Of a stretch of 38,093 bases of DNA, positions 31,470-38,093 are shown piece after piece. The DNA lies in the NCBI RefSeq assembly GCF_040882025.1, contig NZ_JBBECC010000044.1, forward strand, positions 1 to 38,093, given 5' to 3'. The notes under the pieces are model-generated. The model was not told the origin of the DNA. It saw only the letters and a list, made by a program, of their open reading frames with translations, and made no database searches. A program made the translations under genes and the position numbers. Position 1 is the first letter of the stretch, and each line of letters begins with the position of its first letter. The DNA is from Parvibaculum sp040882025. GTDB taxonomy: Bacteria; Pseudomonadota; Alphaproteobacteria; Parvibaculales; Parvibaculaceae.

Positions 31470-32836
31470 ATGCAAGACCCGACAAAACTCACCATGCTCG
31501 CCGATGCGCCGCTGACGCCGGCCGAGCGCCGCCGCAGCCTCGTCGCGGTCATCGCCTGCATCAGCGTCGTCGGCATGGGGCTCGGCGTCTCGATCCCCCT
31601 GCTTGCCTTGCTGATGGAGCGCCAGGGCGTGCCCGCCTCGATCATCGGCCTCAACACCGCCATGTCGGCGCTCGCCACCTTCATGCTGACGCCTTTCATC
31701 CCGGCGCTCTTGCGCCGCGTTCCGGCCATCACTTTCCTGCTCGTCTGCATCCTCGTTTCGGCGGTGGCGATGCCGGCCTATTACATCTTCCCCAATGTCT
31801 GGCTCTGGTTCCCGATCCGCTTCGCCAATGGTCTGGCGCTGACCGGCCTGTTCGTCGTCAGCGAATTCTGGATCAACACACTGGCGGATGAAAAAAATCG
31901 CGGCCGCCTGATCGGCATCTACGGCACGGTGCTGTCCTGCGGCTTCGCCGCTGGCCCGGTGCTGTTGTTCCTGGTCGGCACGCAAGGGCTCCTGCCCTTC
32001 GCCACCATCGGCGCGCTGATCCTGGCCGCCGGCGTGCCGCTCGTCCTGTTCGGACGCGGCCTCGCGCCGCGCGTCACCGAGCGCCCGACCAAAAGCTTCC
32101 TGAGCTTCCTCGTCGTCGCCCCGGCCGCCACGCTGGCCGGTCTCGTCTACGGCGCCACCGAGACCAACATCTTCAACCTGCTGCCGGTCTATGGCGTGCG
32201 CACCGGCATGACCGAACAGACCGCCGCCTTCGTGCTNNNNNNNNNNNNNNNNNNNNNNNNNNNNNNNNNNNNNNNNNNNNNNNNNNNNNNNNNNNNNNNN
32301 NNNNNNNNNNNNNNNNNNNNNNNNNNNNNNNNNNNNTGCCGGTCTATGGCGTGCGCACCGGCATGACCGAACAGACCGCCGCCTTCGTGCTTTCGGTCTT
32401 CGCCGCCGGCAACATCCTTTGCCAGATCCCGATCGGCATCTGGGCCGACCGCGCCGACCGCCGCATGGTGCTGCTGGTCTGCGCCCTTGTCGGTCTTTTG
32501 GGCGCCTCGGCGATCCCGCTGGTCGCCCACAATCTCTGGCTCTTCGCGCCGGTCCTCTTCGTCTTCGGCGGCGTCGTGGTCGGCCTCTACACGGTCGGCC
32601 TGACGCTGCTTGGCCAGCGTTTCCGCGGCGCCAACCTCGCCTCCGCCAACGCGGCCTTCGTGCTGATGTATTCGACCGGCGCCCTCATCGGCCCGCCCAT
32701 GGCCGGCATCGGCATGGACCTCTGGGACCCGCACGGCCTCATCGTCGTCATGGCCGGCCTTTGCGGTCTCTATCTCATTGTCGCGGGCTGGCGCTTCTTC
32801 ACCGCGCCGCCGCCCGTCGCCATCCCGCGCGATTGA
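31470..32836 (+). CDS. MFS transporter, split by a false scaffold gap
   Basis: A major facilitator transporter with about 12 helices. The first half begins RRRSLVAVIACISVVGMGLG and contains FANGLALTGLFVVSEFWINT and RGRLIGIYGTVLSCGFAAGP. The second half contains GIWADRADRRMVLLVCALVG. The 55 bp before the N-run (32182-32236) are repeated exactly after it (32337-32391). Removing the Ns and one copy leaves 1212 bp, an intact frame of 403 codons. The sequence resembles the YcaD-like group of MFS permeases with SEFWINT. The start at ATG 31470 has only a weak GAAGAA site. The substrate is unknown. Confidence 0.9.
32182..32391. other. False scaffold gap: 100 N flanked by an exact 55-bp duplication
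   Basis: Bases 32182-32236 and 32337-32391 are identical over 55 bp and flank exactly 100 N (32237-32336). The contigs therefore overlap and the gap does not exist. A 55-bp overlap is what a k=55 de Bruijn assembly leaves between neighbouring contigs. Merging them restores the MFS frame. Confidence 0.95.
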
Positions 32837-32861
32837 ACGGCAATCCGGAACCGGCTAGATT
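32833..32861 (+). promoter_or_regulatory. Promoter of the second MFS gene
   Basis: TTGAAC (32833-32838) and TAGATT (32856-32861) have an exact 17-bp spacer with 4/6 matches each. The -35 overlaps the stop codon of the first MFS gene. The predicted transcript would carry a leader of about 140 nt before the second MFS ATG at 33012. Confidence 0.45.
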
Positions 32862-32891
32862 TGCCCTATCTCCAGCGGAGGATTACGCGCC

Positions 32892-32912
32892 ATGGGTGGA
32901 TCGATCGACTGA
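32892..32912 (+). CDS. Six-codon leader ORF in frame with the downstream MFS gene
   Basis: ATG at 32892 has the best ribosome site of the area, GGAGGA at 32877-32882, nine bases upstream. It encodes MGGSID and stops at TGA 32910-32912. The MFS start at 33012 is in the same frame, 120 bases downstream. It may be a leader peptide, or the true start of the MFS gene followed by a nonsense codon. Translation is not proven. Confidence 0.4.
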   Translation: MGGSID

Positions 32913-32938
32913 GCTGACGGCCGTCCGGCCTTGTCAGC
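32913..32938 (+). promoter_or_regulatory. Stem-loop directly after the leader ORF stop
   Basis: GCTGAC (32913-32918) pairs with GTCAGC (32933-32938), and the inner GGCC arms pair across a short loop with a two-base TT bulge. The hairpin begins at the first base after the TGA of the leader ORF. A second small hairpin, GTCCC-GAAC-GGGAC, lies about 10 bases further on. There is no T run, so a simple terminator is unlikely. Confidence 0.45.
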
Positions 32939-33011
32939 GACGCGCGCCGTCCCGAACGGGACGAGCCGCCAGACCGTCGATATTTCCGATCCATCCTCGG
33001 GGGCTCACCCG

Positions 33012-34172
33012 ATGGCGTATTTCCGCAATCGCACCGTCAACCTTCTCAATCTTCACTACTGGATTCATGCCGTCGCCGTAACCGGCGGCAGCGCCTTCTT
33101 CGTCACCTATCTGTTGAAAGCGGGCGTCCCCGCTCCGACGGCGCTCTCCTCTTTCGCGCTCATCCTGCTCGGGCGCTTTCTCATCCGTCCCCTGATCGTC
33201 CCTCTCACCGTGCGCTGGGGCATGCGCACCATGGTCATCGCCGGCACGCTCTTCACGGCCTTCCAGTTTCCCCTCCTCGCCGAGGTCCAGGGCGTCGGCT
33301 ACATGCTCGCGGCCCTCATCGTCGTCTCCTCCGTCGGCGACACGGTCTACTGGTCGACCTACCACGCCTATTTCGCCACCCTCGGCGACGACGAGCATCG
33401 CGGTCACCAGATCGGCGTCCGCGAGGCCGTCACCGCCCTTGTCGGCGTCGTGAGCCCGCTCATGACAGGCCTTCTCCTCGTCACCTGGGGTCCGCGTGCC
33501 GCCTTCAGCCTCGCCACCGTCTTCTGCATCGCCTCCGCCCTGCCATTGCTGCGCACGCCGGAGGTCCGCGTCGCACCAGCCGTGTCCGGCGCCTTCAGGG
33601 CGTCGATCCCCGGCATGCTGCTCTTCGTGGCCGATGGCTGGATCATGGCGGGTTACGTCTTCGTCTGGCAGATCGCGCTCTTCACCTCGCTCAACGAAGA
33701 CTTCCTCGCCTATGGCGGTGCGCTGGCGCTCGCCGCCGTCATCGGCGGCATCGGCAGCCTGACGCTCGGCCGCCACATCGACGCGGGCCATGGCAGCCGC
33801 GCCGTCGTCTATGCCTTCGGCACCTTCGCCCTCATCATCGTCCTGCGTGCCGTCGCCACCGGCGACGCCACCGTCGCCGTCTTGGCGAACGCGCTGGGCG
33901 CACTCGGCGCCTGCCTCTATGTCCCGACGCTGATGACCGCCGTCTACACCCAGGCGAAGCGCGCGCCCTGCACGCTCCGTTTCCATGTCGCGACGGAGGG
34001 CGGTTGGGACATCGGCGGCGCGAGCGGCCTTTTCTGCGCCGCCCTCGCCATCCATCTGGGCCTGCCCCTCTGGACCGGCATCCTCATGTCGCTCTTCGGG
34101 GTCGCGGCCATGGTCGTCCTTTTGCAGCGCTATTACGCGCCCCGGCCTCGCTTGACTTCGGCCTCCCCATGA
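33012..34172 (+). CDS. MFS transporter (second)
   Basis: A 386-residue MFS permease with about 12 helices: NLLNLHYWIHAVAVTGGSAF at the start, then RFLIRPLIVPLTVRWGMRT, ALIVVSSVGDTVYWSTYHAY, EAVTALVGVVSPLMTGLLLV and SIPGMLLFVADGWIMAGYVF. I take ATG 33012, where the hydrophobic core begins; the in-frame region upstream back to 32913 has no strong ribosome site and no membrane character. It is unlike the first MFS gene in detail, so the two are not recent duplicates. The substrate is unknown. The long structured leader may control it. Confidence 0.88.
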   Translation: MAYFRNRTVNLLNLHYWIHAVAVTGGSAFFVTYLLKAGVPAPTALSSFALILLGRFLIRPLIVPLTVRWGMRTMVIAGTLFTAFQFPLLAEVQGVGYMLAALIVVSSVGDTVYWSTYHAYFATLGDDEHRGHQIGVREAVTALVGVVSPLMTGLLLVTWGPRAAFSLATVFCIASALPLLRTPEVRVAPAVSGAFRASIPGMLLFVADGWIMAGYVFVWQIALFTSLNEDFLAYGGALALAAVIGGIGSLTLGRHIDAGHGSRAVVYAFGTFALIIVLRAVATGDATVAVLANALGALGACLYVPTLMTAVYTQAKRAPCTLRFHVATEGGWDIGGASGLFCAALAIHLGLPLWTGILMSLFGVAAMVVLLQRYYAPRPRLTSASP

Positions 34173-34179
34173 GTAGTCT
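34152..34179 (+). promoter_or_regulatory. Candidate rpmG promoter
   Basis: TTGACT (34152-34157; 5/6) and TAGTCT (34174-34179; weak) are separated by 16 bp. The promoter overlaps the end of the MFS gene. The predicted leader of about 80 nt contains the nested palindrome at 34179-34228. Confidence 0.4.
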
Positions 34180-34228
34180 GCGCCCAAATCGGCTGGCCGG
34201 GGATATCCCGAACGGCCCTGCGGGCGCA
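34179..34228 (+). promoter_or_regulatory. Nested three-tier palindrome in the rpmG leader
   Basis: TGCGCCC (34179-34185) pairs with GGGCGCA (34222-34228), GGCCG (34195-34199) with CGGCC (34213-34217), and the centre GGGATATCCC (34200-34209) is a perfect palindrome. Together these make one long imperfect hairpin. It ends 37 bases before the rpmG ATG. Confidence 0.45.
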
Positions 34229-34265
34229 AAGCCTCAAGCCCCTGTAACTGCAAGGATTTTCGGCC

Positions 34266-34433
34266 ATGGCGAAGCCCGCCTCCATCAAGATCAAGCTCGA
34301 AAGCACCGCCGACACCGGCTACTTCTACGTCACGAAGAAGAACAGCCGCACGAAGACCGAGAAAATGGTCATCAAGAAATACGACCCGATCGCGCGCAAG
34401 CATGTCGAGTTCAAGGAAACCAAGATCAAGTAA
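34266..34433 (+). CDS. rpmG: 50S ribosomal protein L33
   Basis: A 55-residue ribosomal protein L33 that begins MAKPASIKIKLESTADTGYF and contains YVTKKNSRTKTEKMVIKKYD and the HVEFKETKIK end, matching the bacterial family along its length. There are no cysteines, so it is the zinc-free (C-minus) form. The ATG at 34266 follows AAGGA with a short spacer. A clear terminator lies 30 bp after the stop, and a promoter and structured leader lie before it, so the gene is probably its own transcription unit. Confidence 0.97.
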   Translation: MAKPASIKIKLESTADTGYFYVTKKNSRTKTEKMVIKKYDPIARKHVEFKETKIK

Positions 34434-34463
34434 GAGCAGTCATCAGACACGCCGAACGCAAGG

Positions 34464-34490
34464 AAGCCGGTCCCTCAGGACCGGCTTTTT
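34464..34490 (+). terminator. Rho-independent terminator after rpmG
   Basis: A perfect 10-bp stem, AAGCCGGTCC (34464-34473) with GGACCGGCTT (34478-34487), with loop CTCA and a run of Ts overlapping the end of the stem. It stands 30 bp after the rpmG stop codon. Confidence 0.9.
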
Positions 34491-34862
34491 CGTTGTCTTC
34501 GAAGAAAGAAAAGGTGGCCGGCCGGGGTAACCGCGGCTTATCAGAGGAGGCCACTCCATGAACCACGCCCCGACCGGCCGTGCCTCGCGGACCCAGGAGA
34601 TGCGGCGGACCTGAGCGCCCCACGAGGACACATATCGCCGCCGGCTCGGTATCCGACTCACCCCCCAGCAAGAGCGGACGCGCAATCGGCGGCGAAACCA
34701 TTGCCCGGAAAAAGCTAGCACGCTCTGCTGTGCCAATAAAGGAATTCAGGTCGCTTTTCTTGTCATGCGCGCGTTAACCATGAAGATACAAGGTTAACAG
34801 ACGGCCTCTTCGCACGAACACATGCGAAGACTGTCACTGATCTGAAATAGAGAGCGTGAAAT
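34491..34862. other. Convergent intergenic region between rpmG and pleD
   Basis: A 372-bp stretch with no clear conserved gene. It holds the small ORF at 34558-34614 inside a predicted stem, and an 8-bp perfect hairpin, TCTTCGCA (34807-34814) with TGCGAAGA (34823-34830). The hairpin lies about 30 bp beyond the pleD stop and may end that transcript, but lacks a strong T run. The middle of the region shows nothing I recognise. Confidence 0.5.
34558..34614 (+). CDS. Possible 18-codon ORF or structured RNA
   Basis: ATG 34558 is preceded by GAGGAGG (34544-34550) with a seven-base spacer, one of the strongest ribosome sites in the window. It encodes MNHAPTGRASRTQEMRRT and stops at TGA 34614. The ribosome site and start lie in the loop of a 12-bp stem with one mismatch (34516-34527 with 34568-34579). 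A local GGAG/CTCC hairpin also covers the site. It could be a regulated micro-protein, a leader, or part of a small RNA. Confidence 0.3.
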   Translation: MNHAPTGRASRTQEMRRT

Positions 34863-36233
34863 TCAGGCGGCTTCGGCGACGACGCGGTTGCGGCCGTCGC
34901 GCTTGGCGCGGTAGAGGCCCTGGTCGGCGCGTTCGAGCAGCTTCGAGGCCGTGTCCTGTGCCCCCTCGGTCATCGCGATGCCGATGCTGACGGTGATGTC
35001 GAGCGTCTGCCCTTCCTCGTTCAGCGTGAAGGGTTGCGAGGCGATGCTCTGGCGCAGCCTCTCGGCGACCATCATCGCATAGGCAAGGTCGGTATCCGGC
35101 ATCACGACGACGAACTCCTCGCCGCCCAGCCGGCAGGTCAGGTCGATGCCGCGCACATTATGCGTGATCCGGGTCGCGAACTGCTTCAGCACCGCATCGC
35201 CGGCGGCATGGCCGTAGGTGTCGTTGACGGGCTTGAAATAGTCGATGTCGAAAATCAGCAGCGCCACCGGCTTGCCGGACCGCGCGCTGTCGGCCACCAG
35301 CGTCGAGAGATGGCCTTCCATGTAGCGCCGGTTGTAGAGCCCCGTCAGCCCGTCCGTGACGGCGAGCTCGAGCCCCTGCTGGAACTTGTCGCGCAGATAG
35401 TCCTGATAGCGCTTGCGGCGAAGCTGGCTGCGGCAACGTGCCACAAGCTCGTTGCGCTCCATCGGCCGCACCAGATAGTCGTTGACGCCCATGTCGAGCG
35501 CCCGCACGAGACGGGCCGTATCGCCCTCCTCGACGATCGCGAGAATGGGCGTCTGCCGCGTCGCCTCGAGCGAACGCAACTGCGAGCAGAGCCTGAGCCC
35601 GTCGAATTCCTGCAGCGTCAGGCTGACCACGAGAAGATCGAAATTGCCTTGCGCCGCGAGCTCCAGAAGCTCGTCCTGGCTTTCGGCCACCGTCAGCATG
35701 TGTTCGCTCGACAGCGTCTCGGTGATGCGTCTCAGCGAGGTCGGCCGGTCGTCGATGACGAGAATGCGCCCCGGTTCCTTCATCAGGAAATTGTCGCCGC
35801 CGGCGGTGAGCGCGCCGATGCGCTGGCCGGTCGCCTCGCGCATGCGCAATTCGTCGGTCACCATCTTCAGGCGCACAAGGCTCTTCACCCGCGCGAACAG
35901 CGCGAGATCGTTGAGCGGTTTGGTCAGGAAATCGTCGGCGCCGGCCTCGAGGCCCTGCACGCGGTCCGCCGGCTGGTCGAGCGCGGTCACCATGACGACG
36001 GGAATATGTACCGTTTCCGGTGCCGCTTTCAGGCGCCGGCAGACCTCGAACCCGTCCATGCCAGGCATCATCACGTCGAGCAGGATGATGTCCGGCTGCT
36101 GCTCCTTGGCGGCAGTCAGCGCCTCCGGGCCGGACGACGCCTTGAACACATCGAAATATTCCGCTGTGAGCTTGGCGTCGAGCAGCTTCAGATTGGCGGG
36201 AACGTCATCGACGATCAATACGCGAGCAGTCAC
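34863..36233 (-). CDS. pleD: Response regulator diguanylate cyclase PleD
   Basis: A 456-residue protein with the REC-REC-GGDEF layout of Caulobacter PleD, which makes cyclic di-GMP and drives the swarmer-to-stalked cell change. REC1 (1-125) has the phosphorylated Asp53 in IILLDVMMPGMDG. REC2 (about 155-275) has Ser in place of Asp (FDLLVVSLTLQEFDG), as expected of the adaptor receiver that mediates dimerisation. The GGDEF domain has active site RLGGEEF at 368-374 and an inhibitory I-site R361-x-x-D364, five residues upstream, so product inhibition is likely. The start is GTG 36233. divK ends 30 bp upstream on the same strand. Confidence 0.97.
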   Translation of the reverse strand: MTARVLIVDDVPANLKLLDAKLTAEYFDVFKASSGPEALTAAKEQQPDIILLDVMMPGMDGFEVCRRLKAAPETVHIPVVMVTALDQPADRVQGLEAGADDFLTKPLNDLALFARVKSLVRLKMVTDELRMREATGQRIGALTAGGDNFLMKEPGRILVIDDRPTSLRRITETLSSEHMLTVAESQDELLELAAQGNFDLLVVSLTLQEFDGLRLCSQLRSLEATRQTPILAIVEEGDTARLVRALDMGVNDYLVRPMERNELVARCRSQLRRKRYQDYLRDKFQQGLELAVTDGLTGLYNRRYMEGHLSTLVADSARSGKPVALLIFDIDYFKPVNDTYGHAAGDAVLKQFATRITHNVRGIDLTCRLGGEEFVVVMPDTDLAYAMMVAERLRQSIASQPFTLNEEGQTLDITVSIGIAMTEGAQDTASKLLERADQGLYRAKRDGRNRVVAEAA

Positions 36234-36263
36234 GGGGTCCCGTCCTTGCCGAGGAATTGTACT

Positions 36264-36629
36264 TTAGCGAAGGAAACGCTGAACCGTCTCCAGAAACTGC
36301 GTTACCGAGATCGGCTTCGAGATATAGGCCTCGCAGCCGCCCTCGCGGATTTTCTCCTCATCGCCTTTCATGGCGAAGGCCGTCACGGCCACCACCGGAA
36401 TCGAGCGGAGGCTGTCGTCTTCCTTGATCCACTTGGTGACTTCGAGCCCCGACACTTCCGGAAGCTGGATGTCCATGAGGATCAGGTCGGGGCGATTCGT
36501 GCGCGCGATCTCCAGCGCCTCGATGCCGTCCCGCGTCTGCAGCGTCTGATAGCCGTGCGCGTCCAAAAGATCGTGGAAGAGCTTCATGTTGAGCTCATTA
36601 TCTTCGACGATCAGGACCTTCTTAGACAT
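36264..36629 (-). CDS. divK: Single-domain response regulator DivK
   Basis: A 121-residue receiver-only protein that matches Caulobacter DivK: KKVLIVEDNELNMKLFHDLL, phosphorylated Asp53 in LILMDIQLPEVSG, conserved Thr/Ala in VVAVTAFAMKGDEEKI and Lys in YISKPISV. It signals through DivJ/PleC/DivL and so controls CtrA activity and asymmetric division. The ATG at 36629 gives the conserved MSKKVL start; ATG 36638 has GGAG but only two bases away. It is followed by pleD, the classical divK-pleD operon. A CtrA-like site lies upstream (36745-36760). Confidence 0.96.
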   Translation of the reverse strand: MSKKVLIVEDNELNMKLFHDLLDAHGYQTLQTRDGIEALEIARTNRPDLILMDIQLPEVSGLEVTKWIKEDDSLRSIPVVAVTAFAMKGDEEKIREGGCEAYISKPISVTQFLETVQRFLR

Positions 36630-36744
36630 TGCGTCCATAGCTCCAGAACTCCACCTGTACCGGGCAAGCCCGTATCCGACCCGAATCCCCGGTCTCCGAG
36701 GCGCCCGAAAGGGGCGTCGCTGGGATCATATGACCCGAATATCC

Positions 36745-36760
36745 TTAACTAAGTCTTTAA
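36745..36760. promoter_or_regulatory. Possible CtrA-type half-site pair upstream of divK
   Basis: TTAA (36745-36748) and TTAA (36757-36760) are separated by 8 bp; the CtrA consensus is TTAA-N7-TTAA. The intergenic region to the next gene also has a GATTAAC half-site near 36815 and a GAATC (GANTC) methylation site near 36683. The match is off by one base, so this is only suggestive. Confidence 0.3.
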
Positions 36761-36852
36761 CGCCCCCTCATGGAGGCCCCGCTTTCCTTCGAATTCTCAT
36801 CAAACTCGATCTATGATTAACGTCTTGTGTCGCCCCCGACAGGAAATCGCCG

Positions 36853-37131
36853 ATGGACAGGGACAATGCCGAAATGCTGGCTATTCACGCGCTCGGCCAC
36901 ATCGCGGCCGATGAAGAGCTGCTGGGCGACTTTCTGGACCGTTCGGGCCTCGCCCCGGACGAACTGCGCGCCCGCGCCGCCGACGCGGAATTCCTTGGCT
37001 TTGTGCTCGAATATCTGCTGAACGACGAGCCCCGCCTGCTGGCCTTCTGCGCCGATGCGGGCCTCGCCCCCGAGCTTCCGGCGGCCGCCCGCCGCGCCCT
37101 GCCGGGCGGCGAAGAGGTCCACTGGTCGTGA
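36853..37131 (+). CDS. DUF3572 family protein
   Basis: A 92-residue helical, acidic protein that matches the alphaproteobacterial DUF3572 pattern: AEMLAIHALGHIAADEELLG, FLDRSGLAPDELRARAADAE and FLGFVLEYLLNDEPRLLAFC. Function is unknown. No signal peptide or membrane segment is present. It is divergent from divK with a region of about 220 bp between them, and its TGA overlaps the GTG of the next gene (GTGA), so they are translated together. This arrangement beside divK-pleD is common in the group. Confidence 0.9.
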   Translation: MDRDNAEMLAIHALGHIAADEELLGDFLDRSGLAPDELRARAADAEFLGFVLEYLLNDEPRLLAFCADAGLAPELPAAARRALPGGEEVHWS

Positions 37132-37832
37132 ACGCCGAAAGCCCGAAGCCCCCGAAGCCGGACCCGCTTGCCATCGACGCGGCGGTGATTCCGCAGATCG
37201 ACGCCCTCGACCTTGTCCCCGGCCGCCCGATCATCGTGTCGGATGCCGACGAGGTACTGATCCAGTTCGTTGCCGGCCTCGAACTCTATCTCGAAACGCA
37301 AGGGCTCTGGCTCGACCTGCAGAGTTTTGCACTGACCGGCAACATCAAGAGCCGGGAAACCGGCGAGCCCGTGCCGCCTGCCGGCATGCCGGCGCTCCTC
37401 GAAGGCTTCTTCGCCGCGCAGACCCATTCGCTGCTGGTCGTCCCCGGCGCCGCCGAGGCGCTGGCCCGTCTCTCGGAACGCGCCCAGATCGTCGTCCTGA
37501 CCAACGTCCCCTTCGAGGCGCGCGAAACCCGCGCCGCCAGCCTCGCCGCGCAAGGCATCGCCTACCCCGTCATCGCCAACAAGGGCCTCAAGGGCGGCGC
37601 CGTCCGCCGCCTCGCGGACCGCGTCAAGGCCCCCGTCGTCTTCCTCGACGACATCCCCCACAACATCGCCTCGGTCGCCAGGGCCCACGCCCCGTCCCAC
37701 CGCATCCACTTCATCGCCGACCCCCGCCTGGCAAAGCTTCTGGGCCAGGCCCCCGACAGCCACTTCCACACGACAGAGTGGAGCGCGGCGGAGGATTTCA
37801 TTTCGGAGAGGCTGAAGGCGGACGGGTTTTGA
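37128..37832 (+). CDS. HAD-superfamily hydrolase-like protein
   Basis: A 234-residue protein with the HAD motifs in order: motif I PIIVSDADEVLIQF (DxDxV), motif II IVVLTNVPFEARET (Thr), motif III Lys within VIANKGLKGGAVRRLADR, and motif IV VVFLDDIPHNIASVA. All four are present, so it could be an active phosphatase or similar enzyme. The substrate is unknown. The start GTG 37128 overlaps the DUF3572 stop (GTGA). The N-terminus (NAESPKPPKPDPLAIDAAV) is proline-rich and probably disordered. It is the last gene before the repeat-rich edge. Confidence 0.8.
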   Translation: MNAESPKPPKPDPLAIDAAVIPQIDALDLVPGRPIIVSDADEVLIQFVAGLELYLETQGLWLDLQSFALTGNIKSRETGEPVPPAGMPALLEGFFAAQTHSLLVVPGAAEALARLSERAQIVVLTNVPFEARETRAASLAAQGIAYPVIANKGLKGGAVRRLADRVKAPVVFLDDIPHNIASVARAHAPSHRIHFIADPRLAKLLGQAPDSHFHTTEWSAAEDFISERLKADGF

Positions 37833-37889
37833 TCGCCGCGCCCCATCCCCATCGCGTCTTCCCCCTAACCTGTCACCCCCGGGCTTGAC

Positions 37890-37925
37890 CCACTGCTGTC
37901 CGGTTTAGAAGAGTAGGTTTCGATT
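37890..37925 (+). repeat. Direct repeat copy 1 (mobile-element-like end)
   Basis: This 36-base unit starts CCACTGCTGTCCGG and matches the unit at 38040-38075 at about 80% of positions; the two are 150 bp apart in the same orientation. The start resembles the terminal repeat of IS elements met in alphaproteobacteria, but no transposase is seen. It begins straight after a truncated REP-like sequence (37871-37889). Confidence 0.5.
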
Positions 37926-37961
37926 GCAGGAATGAAGCTCTCGACACCAACCAAATCCGTC

Positions 37962-38026
37962 ATGACCCGGCTTGTCCGGGTCATCCACGTCTTTCTTTCC
38001 TTCTTTCCGTGTCGCAAGACGTGGAT
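37962..38026. repeat. Alphaproteobacterial REP-like double palindrome
   Basis: Two perfect stems: ATGACCCGG (37962-37970) with CCGGGTCAT (37976-37984), loop CTTGT, and ATCCACGTCTT (37983-37993) with AAGACGTGGAT (38016-38026), loop of 22 bases. The GTCCGGGTCATCCACGTC form is typical of repeats scattered in Rhizobiales-type genomes. Confidence 0.75.
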
Positions 38027-38039
38027 GGCCCGCATAAAG

Positions 38040-38075
38040 CCACTGCTGTCCGGCTAAGAAGAGCCGGGTTTGATT
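38040..38075 (+). repeat. Direct repeat copy 2 (mobile-element-like end)
   Basis: The second copy of the unit at 37890-37925, sharing the first 14 bases and the AGAAGAG core. It is followed by GTCCACTGTCG and the window end, so what it belongs to cannot be seen. A truncated IS or MITE-like element is possible. Confidence 0.5.
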
Positions 38076-38093
38076 TAGTCCACTGTCGTACCG

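Noticed and set aside
29885..31750. 621-codon minus-strand frame opposite the NUDIX pair
   Set aside because: It spans several genes and an intergenic repeat and has no domain similarity; the plus strand carries two NUDIX boxes.
32913..32938. Selenocysteine insertion (SECIS) element after the in-frame UGA of the MFS leader
   Set aside because: A hairpin follows the UGA, but the loop lacks the bacterial SECIS features I know and a Sec-containing MFS protein has no precedent. Leader regulation or a nonsense codon is simpler.
32913..32960. Guanidine (mini-ykkC) riboswitch upstream of an MFS transporter
   Set aside because: Two hairpins precede a transporter, but neither loop has the ACGR signature, so the class is not supported.
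1..38093. CRISPR array, rRNA operon, prophage or defence system
   Set aside because: No regularly spaced repeats, rRNA sequence, phage structural genes or recognised defence genes were seen in any part of the window.

Overview
The window is a GC-rich chromosomal scaffold from an alphaproteobacterium. The evidence for this is the divK-pleD cell-cycle pair, the gatCAB, pyrB-pyrC', plsY-dprA-topA-rnr and rpmG housekeeping blocks, a Lys/Ala-rich histone H1-like protein, a DUF3572 gene and the palindromic intergenic repeats. The order and style of genes resemble Rhizobiales/Parvibaculum-like genomes, but this placement is an inference by eye. Three runs of exactly 100 N (15609-15708, 17711-17810, 32237-32336) are scaffold gaps.

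Region 1 (1-7133, minus strand) is the promoter-proximal part of an aryl polyene (APE)-type pigment cluster that runs off the left edge. In transcription order it holds an exported small protein, a chain-length-factor-like ketosynthase lacking its Cys, a PlsC acyltransferase, two acyl carrier proteins, a COG4648-type membrane protein, an AMP-ligase fused to an ApeI-like dehydratase, a glycosyltransferase fused to a LpxL-like acyltransferase, and an MIO aromatic amino acid ammonia-lyase (C-terminus missing). After the first gene almost every junction overlaps, so this is a tightly coupled operon. An aromatic acid released by the lyase would be activated by the ligase and carried on the ACPs. 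The core ketosynthase, reductase and export genes are expected to the left.

Region 2 (7134-11642) holds a 448-bp spacer with palindromes, tRNA-Ser(GCU), tesB, a Sel1-repeat protein, an intact glutathione S-transferase, a small exported protein, a frameshifted second GST and the H1-like protein, all on the minus strand.

Region 3 (11862-18613) holds gatCAB (minus), then ruvX and an AEC permease truncated on either side of a gap, a small membrane protein, and aidB followed by a tightly linked small exported protein (minus).

Region 4 (18727-28662, plus) is a housekeeping run: pyrB, a dihydroorotase homologue lacking the catalytic residues, plsY, dprA, topA, rnr and a DUF983 gene. Region 5 (28647-34433) holds a fatty acid desaturase (minus), two tandem NUDT19-like NUDIX hydrolases, an MFS transporter split by a false gap, a second MFS transporter with a complex leader, and rpmG with a clear terminator. 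Region 6 (34491-38093) holds pleD and divK (minus), a DUF3572 gene, a HAD-like protein, and a mosaic of palindromic and direct repeats at the right edge.

The observations most worth following up are the APE operon (its fusions, the lyase selectivity residues and the unassigned exported leader gene), the exact 55-bp duplication that shows one gap is false, the MFS leader with an in-frame UGA after six codons, the dead dihydroorotase, and the small structured ORF after rpmG.
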